DNA from: Agriotes lineatus
Lineage: Eukaryota; Arthropoda; Insecta; Coleoptera; Elateridae
Assembly: GCA_940337035.1 (NCBI GenBank)
Contig: CALNHX010003568.1
Location: 1-64,000, forward strand
Direction: 5' to 3'
Length of the DNA stretch: 64,000 bases
Position numbers and translations under genes: made by a program. A model generated the notes under the pieces. That model was not told where the DNA came from and did not search any database. It saw only the letters and a program-made list of their open reading frames with translations. The first letter of the stretch is position 1. Each line of letters begins with the position of its first letter. Shown here one piece after another: positions 33,201 to 40,183 of the stretch.

Positions 33201-35718
33201 TCAGGCCGAGGCTAATAAATTTATCCGAGTTAGTTAGATGCGATAACGGCCGTGTGTCGTTGAACACTTTTCAGAACACCTACAAAAATTGAAATTTTAA
33301 ATTTTAAATAGTATTAGTAACGGGTGTTAGAAAACTCGTCTTATCAGAGTCACCTTGGTAAAAAATTACGGTTGGCAATACTGAAATGTATTGTTGGTGA
33401 CACTGTAAGTCTATGGGCCGGTTGCAGAAAGCAATGTTAAGTCTCGTGTTAGCTAACATCGCGTCAAAGTGAACAAAATCGCATCAAATCTTAAATCTTT
33501 ATGGTAACTAATACATTAGTAAACAAAATTTGATGCGATTTTGTTCACTTTGACGCGATGTTAGCTAACACCAGACTTAACATTGCTTTCTGCAACCGGC
33601 CCTATGTCAAATGCAATGTTAGTAGGTTAGGTTTAGCGTCAGTTTTGACATAGACTGACGCAAAACCTAACCTGCTAACCTCGAATTTGACATAGACTTA
33701 CAGTGTCACCAACTATACATTTCAGTATTGCCAATGTTAAAATGATACTGTTATTTCTTAAAGACCTAGGCTGTTAAGTGTATAACAGCTACGGCTGTTA
33801 TGGGGAACTTTTCAGTCAGGTTGACAGTTCTGTTATTGACAAATAACAAGTAGGTGTTATGAAAAATTATTTTTAAATAATAAATTGGGCAGCAACTCAA
33901 CCGATATAATTTAGAATTGCTTTTGAAGCTTCATAATTCAACGTGTGAAATATCTTGCTTTAATCAAATATGCTTACAAGTGTCAGTCGTTCCGTCATTA
34001 TTATGTGTAAAAAGTTCACAATCGGATAAGTATTGTACTGCATCATTAAACAAATTATTTAATTTAACTGCATTGTTCAGTAACGGTGGCAGCTCTACAT
34101 TAGTTTTAGACTGTATATTAAATTTTTTAAAGGTTTTTGCGGAAATTAATGCTCAAAAACACTATTTTACATGTCTGATAGCTTGAGTAGCATAATTTCT
34201 TAGTTACGCGTGGTAATTCCATTGAAACTACTTTTTAGTCTGTCTTTTAGTTACACCAAAGATCAGTTCTATACTTTATACAATTATGAGTGCTGCTACA
34301 GCAATGAGTTTCACCGCTAACAGCGACACCCACTCTCCGCCGAGCACCAGTTTACATTGCTCAAATTAATCACCTCCAGCTCCAAGGCTAGCTATGTTTA
34401 TTAATTTGTGTAGGCTTATCTATGTGTCAAAGTCTAATGGGGATTTGACTGAGTAGATTGATATTTCCCAGTAGAAAACATCGCTGCTCCCCTGCGCCGA
34501 TGATGCTCTGCTGGAGAGAACTTACCATTACAAGCAGGAAATTATGCTTCGAGCTAACTTTTTCTGAAATCCTTGACTTTTACACAAGATAAATGGGAAG
34601 CTTCTCGTCGTTCATAAATGAAACCGTCGGGTCGATTAATTAAATAATTAGCCAGGCTGCTGCCTTTTCAAAAGAAACTCGAGGAATACTCGAGTGCTGC
34701 GCAAATATTGAAACTGATTTTCAGTCGAATTGAAAGTATTTATTAAAAGCCTGCACCACCCTGCAATATAATGCCATCTTGAGATCTTCTGCTTCCACAG
34801 CTTCCATTATAACGGTATTCTGAATTATTCTTGGCTTTCTCTTTATAATTCTGCATAGTACATACATGTCACTGCAAAATATAAAGGCAAAGGTTCCTAA
34901 ATCCTTTCTATACTGTGCTGCTTATTGTCTTATTTTTCGGAATTTGGCAGGCTCCTGCCCCGTTAACTGCCTTGCATGGAGCAGCCCCGGCGTCTCTGTG
35001 CTATTACATGGGTCGTTGCTACAACATGGTAGTTGTTGGAAATCGATAAAATAACTTCAAATATACCATAATAATATCGAAAGCCGAATTACTAACTGTT
35101 ATTTGTTCTCAATATAGCAATTAGAGTTCAATTTTTGCTAGAAGCAGTTTTTGATTCCTACATTAAAGTAAACAGTTGTGCAGTTTAGTTTAATAGACTC
35201 GCGCTGTTTTCAGAAGCGTGTTTTAACAGGCAAGCCGAAAGCGTTTCACGGCGTCTCTTTATTTTAGGACTAAGAGCCGTTATGACGCTCATTATTCATG
35301 GCGGAACAATTAGGACATGAGCTTTTGTAAACAAAGCATCAGCGTCGTCAAGAACTTATTGGTAATGAACACGATTCGTCGCGCTCGAAGCAAAGCAAGA
35401 TTTGCACGCTGCGTAAACCAGATAATGTCAACTATGCGTGAACGAACGGTTTTCCTATTTCTGCTCGTTTAAGGCCCAATTAGCATTCTATTTATTCATT
35501 TCTTTGGCATTTTGGCTAATGGAAATGAGCCGACAGGATTATTCCACTTGTTCGTCAAATAGCGAAATAATTTCATTATAGTGCACCAATTTAAAGAAGC
35601 ATTTATTTTTTTCAGCTTTTTCGCTGGAAGCCACTACGGAGCTCACTCGCCCAGCGAAGCCAAGTCAGGTTACCCATACTTTGGAACCATGGAAATGTGC
35701 GCCAGCAGGGTACACTGA
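2904..35718 (+). CDS. gsb: Pax3/7-class paired-box/homeobox transcription factor, gooseberry-like (5'-partial, joined exons)
   Basis: The coding parts are 2904-3217, 12259-12373, 19023-19743 and 35616-35718. Joined, they give 417 residues plus a stop; only the first exon (initiator Met and a short leader) is missing. From the first residue seen, the paired domain covers about 1-125, the octapeptide HSIDGILG 137-144, and the homeodomain about 166-225 with WFSN, so serine is at position 50 as in the Pax3/7 group. The tail is rich in Ser, Thr, Gln and Asn. In insects this family (paired, gooseberry, gooseberry-neuro) encodes nuclear DNA-binding regulators of segmentation, ectoderm and neural patterning. 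An octapeptide argues against Drosophila-type paired. RKQLNSQQ after the homeodomain and the YPYFG end resemble gooseberry as I know it, so gsb is preferred; gooseberry-neuro or a single ancestral Pax3/7 remains possible. The family is certain; the paralogue is about 60 percent sure. Confidence 0.95.
3387..3938 (-). CDS. Unrecognised 183-codon open frame inside the first visible intron
   Basis: On the minus strand an ATG at 3938 opens 183 codons to a TAA at 3387-3389. The base composition here is not strongly strand-skewed, so chance is a less comfortable explanation than for most open frames in this window. The protein is rich in Phe, Asn and Lys, without a clear signal peptide or recognised motif. 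An in-frame stop lies just upstream of the ATG. It may be a remnant of a transposable element; no terminal repeats were found. No function is proposed. Confidence 0.3.
   Translation of the reverse strand: MKASFSFIKCCGFNKKFIKFQSSLRWVTMTIYHTGTSLSRLHALQGYLSIQEELLFQLKCMSLAHFKMPSFLVGIGCPTHTLFTIALIMGFTNDNRFEINYNEKVFFQEKEHRASMTNFNKFTKYPLNICKNGYIRSMSISILKGWCFVANFDFLLRNSQLRAFVKKESSEKYAYVNCISTTP
4440..4745. promoter_or_regulatory. GC-richer intronic block, candidate regulatory element
   Basis: An island of near-balanced composition in an AT-rich intron. It contains open frames of 105 codons (4416-4733) and 69 codons (4555-4764) without recognisable domains and without good splice sites. Either an enhancer-like conserved block or a remnant of an insertion. 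Confidence 0.25.
5592..5866. repeat. Compound foldback element with two stem-loops
   Basis: The first inverted pair runs from 5643 (acgagtccggtagat) to 5721 (atctaccggactcgt). A second runs from 5747 (gaccggtagcatttttatgg) to 5846 (reverse complement with one extra base pair near the loop side). Inside the second is a small hairpin around tcgccctacgggct (about 5790-5803). An outer pair, tttttaggatac near 5611 and gtatcctaaaaa near 5720-5731, encloses the first. No coding capacity. Confidence 0.7.
6720..10790. repeat. Degenerate tandem satellite, period about 108 bp
   Basis: The motifs tattttgaaaattTgcaac, ctatgactaccaa(g/a)acca, attaccctatttttgtcttgg and tattcacattcttcc recur in that order every 95-125 bases, about 38 times. 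Copies are strongly diverged by substitutions and small indels. A detached piece with the same motifs lies at 11583-11770 and another at 11990-12085. The array fills much of the intron before the octapeptide exon. Bases 5867-6719, between this array and the foldback element, show nothing recognisable. Confidence 0.85.
8772..8897. repeat. Recent 63-bp tandem duplication within the satellite
   Basis: Two apparently identical 63-base copies (8772-8834 and 8835-8897) start with aaaggcactatggccaccaa and end tatatatttagagcacc. The surrounding satellite copies are far more diverged, so this duplication is young. Confidence 0.85.
10791..11582. mobile_element. Unclassified insertion between satellite blocks
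   Basis: About 790 bases without the 108-bp motifs separate two satellite blocks. At 11136-11203 the + strand reads SIRNAAAQLSLSTATVGKN, like the helix-turn-helix of a transposase, followed by stops. Ends and target duplication were not found, so the class is left open. Confidence 0.35.
12259..12373 (+). CDS. gsb: Exon with end of paired domain and octapeptide
   Basis: The acceptor CAG at 12256-12258 follows a long T tract (12241-12252). Reading in phase 0 gives EGICDKNNAPSVSSISRLLR, the end of the RED subdomain, then GGRKDDLDRKN and the octapeptide HSIDGIL(G). In Pax proteins the octapeptide is the eh1-like contact for Groucho-family corepressors. The exon ends at 12373 in phase 1 before the donor GTAGGT. 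The glycine that closes the octapeptide is split over the junction with the exon at 19023. Confidence 0.96.
12540..12990. promoter_or_regulatory. GC-rich intronic block with homeodomain-type sites, candidate enhancer
   Basis: This block lies 170 bases after the octapeptide exon and is clearly more GC-rich than the intron. It contains several TAAT/ATTA cores (for example near 12798, 12816 and 12830) and TGATTGAT at 12861-12868, similar to Extradenticle/Pbx-type sites. No open frame or repeat explains it. Conservation cannot be tested here. Confidence 0.35.
14490..14720. promoter_or_regulatory. Second GC-rich intronic block, candidate enhancer
   Basis: Composition shifts abruptly to GC-rich, with AACCGC (a Runt-type core) near 14645, a TCATTAATGG homeodomain-type core near 14628-14637, and GTGTGACGG near 14585. 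There is no open frame. Neighbouring bases 12991-14489 and 14721-15309 contain nothing that I recognise beyond small AT-rich open frames. Confidence 0.3.
15310..15530 (+). mobile_element. tRNA-derived SINE
   Basis: An RNA polymerase III A box TAGCCTAGAGG (15314-15324) and B box GGTTCAAACCG (15352-15362) sit 27 bases apart, as in tRNA genes. They are followed by a body of about 160 bases and an A-rich tail (A8 at 15521-15528). The head cannot fold as an intact tRNA with CCA-side pairing, so this is a SINE and not a tRNA gene. Target duplications were not identified. Confidence 0.75.
15531..18280. other. AT-rich intronic DNA, nothing firmly recognised
   Basis: Contains T-rich open frames (16016-16297, 16323-16688) and two protein-like short frames, 16750-16956 (68 codons, basic) and 17293-17478 (61 codons, Tyr-rich). 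None shows a known motif, and no splice sites link them to the gene. Confidence 0.35.
18286..18490. repeat. GC-richer segment of unknown nature
   Basis: An island with a 61-codon + frame (18303-18488) and an overlapping 82-codon minus frame (18103-18351). It includes cagcggcgtgcaccg, similar to cagtggcgtgcggtg at about 28294. Perhaps a dispersed-element remnant or a conserved block. Bases 18491-19022 are plain AT-rich intron. Confidence 0.25.
19023..19743 (+). CDS. gsb: Homeodomain and activation-tail exon
   Basis: The acceptor AG is at 19021-19022 after an AT-rich, weakly pyrimidine-rich tract. The exon opens with an acidic stretch (CEESDTESEPGIPLKRKQ) typical of Pax3/7 just before the homeodomain. 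The homeodomain (about 19088-19267) has helix 3 with WFSNRRARLRKQ, so S50 and N51 are present. The tail carries Ser/Thr-rich runs (for example SLGGTSSTSTTTS) and Gln/Asn patches and ends ...LTSWHENY. The donor is GTAAGT at 19744, with the exon ending in phase 2 (AG of a Ser or Arg codon). Codon third positions are strongly G/C. Confidence 0.97.
20621..21283. mobile_element. Inverted-repeat element, about 660 bp, with an internal hairpin
   Basis: Perfect 21-base inverted repeats bound it (20621-20641 tatttgttcctcacttgtaaa; reverse complement 21263-21283). Inside, 20792-20881 is a separate hairpin with arms tacctaac...ttcgggaag and cttcccgaa...gttaggta. No coding capacity. The intron before it (19744-20620) holds nothing that I recognise. 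Confidence 0.6.
21293..22061. mobile_element. Two nested foldback elements
   Basis: Outer arms pair tgtttcattagtacaaaaaa (from 21293) with ttttttgtgctaatgaaaca (to 22061). Inner arms pair aagctaacattccaccaa (21336) with ttggtggaatgttagctt (to 21979), continuing into gcgccgtac/gtacggcgc. The inner element looks inserted into the outer one, whose arms differ in length around it. No transposase frame. Bases 22062-22356 are unassigned. Confidence 0.65.
22357..23117 (+). mobile_element. Interspersed element beginning actagcttttacccgcgactt
   Basis: The start actagcttttacccgcgac and the paired phrases cacccc(t/c)taaggggttga, gtgcaaaatttcagc, gggtttgggctgggcgttga and gatgagtcagtcagtcagga before a TA-rich tail are familiar from widespread arthropod retroposed repeats (RTE-like 3' ends or associated non-autonomous elements). 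It contains no reverse-transcriptase frame. The class is from memory of similar repeats and is not certain. Confidence 0.6.
22415..22705. repeat. TCCCG pentanucleotide tract
   Basis: About 290 bases of imperfect tccc(g/c)/tcccgtcccg repeats, almost purely pyrimidine plus G on the + strand. Open frames across it (89 and 65 codons) are repeat artefacts. It lies inside the element at 22357-23117. Confidence 0.95.
23800..23949 (+). CDS. Candidate coding exon or fragment, unknown product
   Basis: From 23798 a + frame reads through DELWTPEVPDMIQQVRQRLQ, DLMYYLEMRFPTVYK and stops with TGA (23947-23949). From the DELW residues on, nearly all third codon positions are G or C, as in the gooseberry-like exons and unlike the AT-rich surroundings, and the peptide looks amphipathic helical. 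An acceptor could be at 23831-23832. A minus-strand frame of 74 codons (23651-23875) overlaps but has poorer codon bias. I do not recognise the product; it could be an exon of a nested gene or the end of a transposon frame. Bases 23118-23797 show nothing. Confidence 0.35.
23957..24075. repeat. Dispersed repeat, copy 2
   Basis: Aligns with 391-514 (see that entry). It begins 8 bases after the stop of the candidate coding fragment, so it may be the 3' part of the same mobile element. Confidence 0.5.
24280..24760 (+). pseudogene. LINE reverse-transcriptase remnant
   Basis: The + strand reads QFANDLVVI at 24305-24331, a degraded form of the catalytic (F/Y)ADD box (second Asp kept, first replaced by Asn), and about 155 bases later YKFLGI, the following conserved reverse-transcriptase block. 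Then MVRQSLT at about 24640 recalls the end of such polyproteins. Frameshifts and stops interrupt it throughout. The clade was not determined. Confidence 0.65.
24890..25443 (+). repeat. Satellite built from a transposase-like helix-turn-helix fragment, 5' part
   Basis: Diverged copies at about 24900 and 25300 read like FRTPELEKAIL.RVE, then PTTSTRIIK and KDKVIFL. This resembles the first DNA-binding helices of Tc1/mariner-like transposases. The 89-codon frame at 24801-25070 and pieces at 25300-25380 are such copies. The array continues after the hAT element at 25444-26400. Confidence 0.65.
25444..26400. mobile_element. hAT-type non-autonomous element with 8-bp target duplication
   Basis: GTTGAAGA occurs directly before (25436-25443) and directly after (26401-26408) the element, the 8-bp duplication expected of hAT transposons. 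The ends CAGAG and TAGAG (reverse complement of the right end) fit the hAT terminal pattern YARNG. The interior is full of aattac/gtaatt blocks and has no open frame. It interrupts one unit of the helix-turn-helix satellite. Confidence 0.85.
26401..27850 (+). repeat. Satellite built from a transposase-like helix-turn-helix fragment, 3' part
   Basis: Units of about 150-165 bp start near 26612, 26780, 26932, 27085, 27300, 27475, 27625 and 27780. Two subtypes alternate: A (gaggaacaatgagagtaaat, ttttagaacgccggaattag) and B (gagagacaggaagaatacat, gagaacaatgaaattaaaag), giving a higher-order unit of about 320 bp. The best open copy (27435-27635, 66 codons) reads FRTPELEKSILNRVEDYRTT with conserved Thr/Ser after it. 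Most copies carry stops. Confidence 0.75.
27851..29369. other. Intronic DNA, nothing firmly recognised
   Basis: Two open frames overlap at 28176-28422 and a 68-codon minus frame lies at 28592-28798; none has a recognisable motif. A short GC-rich patch around 28280-28340 recalls 18330-18350. Confidence 0.3.
29370..29690. promoter_or_regulatory. GC-rich then ATTA-rich intronic block, candidate regulatory element
   Basis: 29390-29515 is GC-rich and open in several frames, including 126 codons on the minus strand (29160-29540), without a recognised domain. 29545-29660 contains many TAAT/ATTA homeodomain-type cores (cttaatgaaag, gtaattaatttg, gagttaatggc). It could be an enhancer of the gene; coding is not excluded for the GC-rich part. 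Confidence 0.25.
29940..30625 (-). repeat. Four tandem copies (about 180 bp) of a reverse-transcriptase fragment
   Basis: The phrase (t)agagccctgg recurs near 30036, 30213, 30391 and 30573 with matching flanks (ctttcttgaatgac, aacttcaaccacaag, gctgatcaagttta). On the minus strand this phrase lies in G-V-P-Q-G-S-I-C-G-P-V-L-Y, the conserved reverse-transcriptase block before YADD, degraded in later copies (for example LEASQSSTLGSLLYSI). A fifth, single copy lies at about 32945-33120. Confidence 0.75.
30640..31500 (+). pseudogene. LINE reverse-transcriptase and 3'-end remnant
   Basis: The + strand reads YRDDIVLITRRKSG at about 30973-31017 (degraded YADD box), then KKIESKA and KYMEIKAK. At 31380-31460 it reads SLAAVREDLQILYVDEWQEK, typical of LINE open-frame ends. 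Many stops and frameshifts. The long minus-strand frame (30973-31617, 214 codons) is an artefact of the A-rich + strand. Confidence 0.7.
31645..31750. mobile_element. Short element ending in a (CAAG)n tail
   Basis: A GC-balanced segment beginning gtggcttacttgcgtcgccc ends in five CAAG repeats (about 31725-31745), a form seen at the 3' ends of retroposed elements. The class is unknown. Bases 31751-32940 contain only T-rich or A-rich small frames. Confidence 0.4.
32945..33120 (-). repeat. Single dispersed copy of the 180-bp reverse-transcriptase fragment
   Basis: tagagccctggaacacccc, aacttcatcacaaaaagagg and gctgatcaagtttaacgaat match the units at 29940-30625 in order and orientation. Confidence 0.65.
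33380..33730. mobile_element. Foldback MITE interrupted by a second MITE
   Basis: Outer arms pair ggcaatactgaaatgta with tacatttcagtattgcc and gttggtgacactgtaagt with acttacagtgtcaccaac. They continue through caatgttagtaggttaggtt and aacctaacctgctaacctcg. The arm sequence matches the element at 1628-1883. The left arm is split at CTATG by the element at 33415-33602. Confidence 0.8.
33415..33602. mobile_element. Inner foldback MITE with 5-bp target duplication
   Basis: Arms of over 70 bases: ggccggttgcagaaagcaat at the left and attgctttctgcaaccggcc at the right, continuing through tcgcgtcaaagtgaacaaaa. CTATG flanks both ends, and removing the element with one CTATG restores the arm of the outer element. 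Non-coding. Confidence 0.85.
33850..34599. other. Intronic DNA, nothing recognised
   Basis: An 89-codon + frame (33917-34186) has no motif that I know. The rest is AT-rich. Confidence 0.3.
34600..35600. promoter_or_regulatory. Candidate regulatory region before the last exon
   Basis: Sub-blocks 34610-34740 and 35190-35540 are less AT-rich and repeat-free. They contain gattaattaaataattagc (34633-34652), cattattcatgg and a forkhead-type TGTAAACA near 35325. A GC-rich patch at 34945-35035 lies within a 62-codon frame without a motif. This is a suggestion from composition and site clustering only. Confidence 0.25.
35616..35718 (+). CDS. gsb: C-terminal exon of the gooseberry-like gene
   Basis: The exon is too short to stand out by length. 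It was found by looking for an acceptor that gives a phase-2 continuation. A pyrimidine tract (35601-35613) and AG at 35614-35615 precede C, which with the AG at 19742-19743 makes a serine codon. The frame then reads FFAGSHYGAHSP, SEAKSGYPYFG, TMEMCASRVH and stops with TGA at 35716-35718. The aromatic YPYFG matches the conserved C-terminal end of gooseberry proteins as I know them, and the GC content resembles the other exons. The 15.9 kb intron before it is long, so transcript support would be useful, but phase, splice site and motif agree. Confidence 0.88.
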
Positions 35719-36230
35719 TGGCCTTTTCGACCGCCAGCCTACAACTTCCATTCTGATCGATTTAAGTTGGTAGAATTTTATTTGTAAAAATGTGCATTAA
35801 ATCTCCTGCCTTGCATCTGCTCCGATTTCTGTAATATTTAAGGTCAGTTATAGGAAACCCTTTAGTGATACTTAGCGTTTAAACGTGAACCTTTATTTAT
35901 TTATGCTGTAAATTCCAGAACCCAAATTTACCGCTTTAAATAATAATTGTACAGACCATAAATTGTGTACATATTTGTATATAAGTAAATTTAAGCCGTC
36001 GCTGTACCTATAAGGACATTGCAATAATACCACAGCTATGTGCCTTAGTATTATTCAGTTTCATTTCTTCAGCATTTTTCAAATCTTATTTCTTCCAGGC
36101 TAGCAATATTTATAGTCGGCAATATTAATAATAATTCAACTATATTCTACTTAAAACAGTAAGTGTTCATTACTTGTATCATATGAATATATTTATCAGA
36201 AAATAATAAAGTTTCATCTAAACCTGGCTT
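35719..36230 (+). other. Probable 3' untranslated region
   Basis: About 510 bases follow the stop codon before the only canonical AATAAA that I noticed in a suitable place. The stretch becomes AT-rich after the first hundred bases and has no competing open frame. The boundary is inferred from the poly(A) signal only. Confidence 0.55.
36205..36210 (+). terminator. Candidate poly(A) signal AATAAA
   Basis: AATAAA lies about 490 bases after the stop codon and is followed by gtttcatc and a T/G-containing stretch, as expected for a cleavage region. Confidence 0.5.
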
Positions 36231-36234
36231 TTGA

Positions 36235-36640
36235 TTCGAGCATCGTCGCCCGAGTCCTGACGTCACCAGGAAAACCTGGCGGAAATGAGGTTACGGCCGC
36301 ATAGAAATCCTATAATTTAATAAACAACACAACCGCCTTTTTTAAATCCTGCAATTATGCCCGTATTAGAGCCGAAGTTGCTATTAAGCGCTCTCCTTAA
36401 TGATCGCTTAATAACCGATGTTTATCGACTTTTAACTCGGTAGTTAATCATCCCTGGTGGTCCACAAAGTCGGCCTTACGTAACATTGACAGGAAAAATT
36501 ATCGGAAAGTCAGAGTTGCTTATAAGAGGTGGATTTTTCGTGAACACTGCGGATTAAACAGCTGACTTACGATTTATGGACTGGGAAATCTACCCTAATA
36601 ATTGATTTTGTGTACGTTGTTTGGTAATTCCAGGTTATTA
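36235..36640. promoter_or_regulatory. GC-balanced, homeodomain-site-rich block just downstream of the gene
   Basis: Includes TGACGTCA (CREB/ATF-type palindrome) near 36258 and a cluster of TTAAT/ATTAA cores from 36370 to 36450 (ctattaagcg, ccttaatgatcgcttaataa, tagttaatcatcc). No open frame and no repeat. The following 36641-37190 is AT-rich with nothing recognised. Confidence 0.3.
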
Positions 36641-39600
36641 TTCATTGAAATCAATAGTGAAAGTAACTTAAATGGTTAAAAAGCTACAATCTTTTTTATC
36701 GACGAAGAATGATTTATTGGCATTCCGTACGTTATATAATATCGTAACGTAACACATAATTGAAATGAGTATTTTAATTTTTCATAGTTTGAAATAAAAT
36801 TTATGTTGGAGTAGAGTTATTTATCTGAAAAGCACATAAAAAAATCTTAAAAAATGTACTATTAAGCAATTTCGGCAAACTATATTCATAAAAAAATAAA
36901 ATATAATATTACATTCATAAAACTACAAATCATTTTCTAAAAATTCTAAATATTTTATATTCAAAATACATTTTATCAATGAAAGGTAGTGTTATCAAAA
37001 GAGAAACAATTTAGTAATATCTTCTAACTGTTACTGGAAAAAATTAAGTGCGTCAAAACACATGCCACATGCCTGTGGTCGAAGAAGAAAGAGAAGACGA
37101 AAGTAAGTCAAAAGTAGGTAAGTGTTCACTTCTTATTATTCGGTAGCAATCAAGTTTACAAAGTTCGCGTAAGCATGGAAAACGTTATTATAAAAAATAT
37201 CGTTCTTAAAATGTTATCAAAAAGGCTATCTTCACGAATATCGTTTATTAAAGCTATTATCTTTAAAAAATCAAGCTCAGCAACATGGTGCACCAAAAAT
37301 TAGATTTTCGAAAGTGTCCCCTAAAAAATATCGCCGTCGAAAAATGGTATTTGAACGTCGCTCACTAAAAATGTCGCTTTCAAATATATTGTTCACTCAA
37401 GATATTGTCTTCCAAAAAGCCATAGTCGACAGTGTGACTCATCAAAAACTCCATAAAATATAGAGTTCAATAAGATCACTCTCTAAAAATGTTAGCTAAA
37501 CATATCTCACTAAAAACGTCGCTCTCCAAAATGTGGACTTAAAAAGAATCATTCACAACGGACATCAAGTTCAGAAATAAAGATATCACAAAATGCTGTC
37601 TTTAAACAAGTCGCCACCAAGAACATCGCTCGTCAAAAAAAACAACACTATCACAAACAGCATCATCAAAATGTCTTAATAACGTTTCCCTAAAAAATGT
37701 TGTTTACTATAAATATTATCTCCTAAAAAGCCATTGTCGACAATGTGGTTTATCAAAAACTCGATTTCAAAATTATCGGTTTCCGAAATATGGAGATTAA
37801 TAAAATTGCTCTCAAAAAATGGGTTTTGGGCATCGCTCATTAAAAATTCGCTTTCAAAAGTTTCGCCTTCGAAGAGGTCCTTTATTAAAAATTTCAAATT
37901 TAGAAATAGAACGCTGACTAAAATGCCATCACAAATATCACCTTAAAAACGTTACCCTTAAGCATGTCGTTTATTAATGATATTTTCTTTAAAAGCGGTA
38001 AGCTTAAGAAAATGGTTCACTAAAAAGCTGAGAGTTTTAAAAATTTCAATAAAACCGCCATGGAAACATGTTATTTGAGTATCGCTCATTAATAATATCA
38101 GTTTTAAAAATGTTACCGTAAACAGCAGCGTTTTAAAAAAAATCAAATTTAAAATAGAGAAATGTTACTATAAATGTTGCCTTCAAAAATGTCGCTCACA
38201 AAACAAACGTCACTATCACAAATATCGCATTCAAAATATCGTTTGTAAATATATTTTTCCAAAAACGTTATTTATTAAAAGCGTCAAGTACAAAACTAAC
38301 ATCAACAAATCGTACAGAAAGAATGTCAAGTTGAAATATAGGGCGCTCACAAAAAGGCTGCCCGAAAAATGGCAATACCACAAATATCTCTTACCAAATT
38401 ATTATTGCAAATGAGGTTATAAAGATATTGTCTTCAAAAGCGTTGAGCTTAGGACTGTGGTTCGGCTTTGAGAACATTTGTTTCAAAGCAGCTCACGAAA
38501 AATCTTTTTTACACATGTTTTTCCAAGAAGATCGTTTAAACAAAAACACACATTCAAAAGTAGAGTTCTTATAAAGCGCACTCACTAAAAATTTTGCCGT
38601 CAAAGTTATGTGGTTTACCAAAAAACGTTGCTATCACAAATATTGCCTTAAAATGTCGTCTTCGTAAATGTCTTCACAATCTCGTTATTCAGAGATATTA
38701 TCTTTAAAAAAGTATTTCGTCCGAAACCAATTTTTAAAAATCCACAAATATCGAGCTCAATAAGTTCGCTTTCGAAAAATAGTGTTTGAACGTCGCTCAC
38801 ACAAAAGCAGCCTTTAAGAATATCCTTCACAAGAAATGTAAAATGTAGAAATACAGATCTCCTAATGCGCTCCTACTAAAAAGATCGACTTCAACAATAT
38901 CGCTAACTAACACGTCAGCACCACAAATATCACCTTCAAATTGTCGTTTTCAAAATTGTTTTGCTAAATGTAGTTCATTGAAGATAGTGTTTTCAAAAGC
39001 GTTTAGTTCCCCAAAAATCTGATTTTCAAAAATGTCGCGGAAAAAGTATCGCGTCCAATAAGGCCACCCTCGAAAAGTATCATTTCAATGTCGCTCACCA
39101 AAAATGTCGTTCTCACACGTATCACCTACCAGAATATCATTCACACAAAAAGTCAAATTCAAAAGTTGGGCCACCATAATGCGGGCTTACTAAAAATGTT
39201 GCCTGCAAGAAAGTCGTTCACCAAAAAACGTCACTGTCCCACATATCGCCTTAAAAATATAATTTTCAGAATTAGTATATTCAAAAATGTCGTTCATTAA
39301 TGTATTGTCTTCCACCTCAAGGATGAGGTTCAACAAAAATCTTATTTTCAAAAATGTCATTTCAGTCGAGTCACTAAGTACAATAATTGGTATTGACTTG
39401 AAAGTGAACCGAAATTTGAAATTCTGTTTTTAGGGTGTGGGAACAGACCAAGAATGCTTAACTTCAAGTTGTCGACCAACAAAATTTGGAGTTCAATAAC
39501 ATTGCTCTCTAAAAATGGTATTTGGATGTTTTTTTACTAAACATGTCTATTTCAAACACGTCGTCTTCGAGAAGATCCTTCTCAAAAACTTTAAATAAAG

Positions 39601-39916
39601 CTCTCCTAAAGCGCACTCGCTAAAAATGTCACTCTCAACAATATCGCTCACCAAAACAGTCAGTATCGCCAACATCATCGTCTTCAAAATTATTCCCTCA
39701 AAAATGTTCTTCATTGAAGATATTGTCTTCAAATGCGTCAAGCTCAGGAATGTGGTTCACCAAATTTGATTTTCAAAAACGTACCGTTGAAAAGTATTTC
39801 GTCCGATAAAATCGCCCTCGAAAAGTATTGCTTCAACTTGCTCACTAACAATGTCGCTCTCACACATGTCGCCATCAAGAAAATCGTTCACACAAAAGGT
39901 TAAATTTAAAAGTAGG

Positions 39917-40183
39917 TCCTGAGTGGTGTAGCTGGAACAAGCGTCCACGTTCGATCAGCAGAGTTAAGCAACGCTCTCTCTGGTCAGAACTTGGATGGGA
40001 GTTCCACGGCTGCATCTCTCGGCACCTCGTGGTACGGCTATCACGGAAAAAAGTTGGTCCCGGCGGTCATACAACATCATGACAGTCGTTAGTGGGGTTG
40101 GAAGTCCTCATAACTGCACAGCGACGCCTATAATTGGCCTAACGGCTGTTGGCTGAGTGCGAAATAAATAAATAAATAAATCA
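39917..40183 (+). mobile_element. 5S-rRNA-derived SINE
   Basis: The stretch at 39950-40010 (gttcgatcagcagagttaag, caacgctctctctggtcaga, acttggatgggagttc) follows the internal promoter part of arthropod 5S rRNA (CGATCACCGAAATTAAGCA, TACTTAGATGGG, in the same order), diverged. A non-5S body follows and ends in an AAAT microsatellite (40161-40182). This is the structure of a SINE3-type, 5S-headed element. It sits inside the 15-bp array and splits a unit. No clear target duplication. Confidence 0.75.

Noticed and set aside
34866..35054. 62-codon frame as an alternative last exon
   Set aside because: Wrong phase for the donor at 19743, and no resemblance to Pax C-termini.
39940..40020. 5S rRNA gene
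   Set aside because: Only the internal part resembles 5S, with many changes, and a retroposon tail follows; it is a SINE head.
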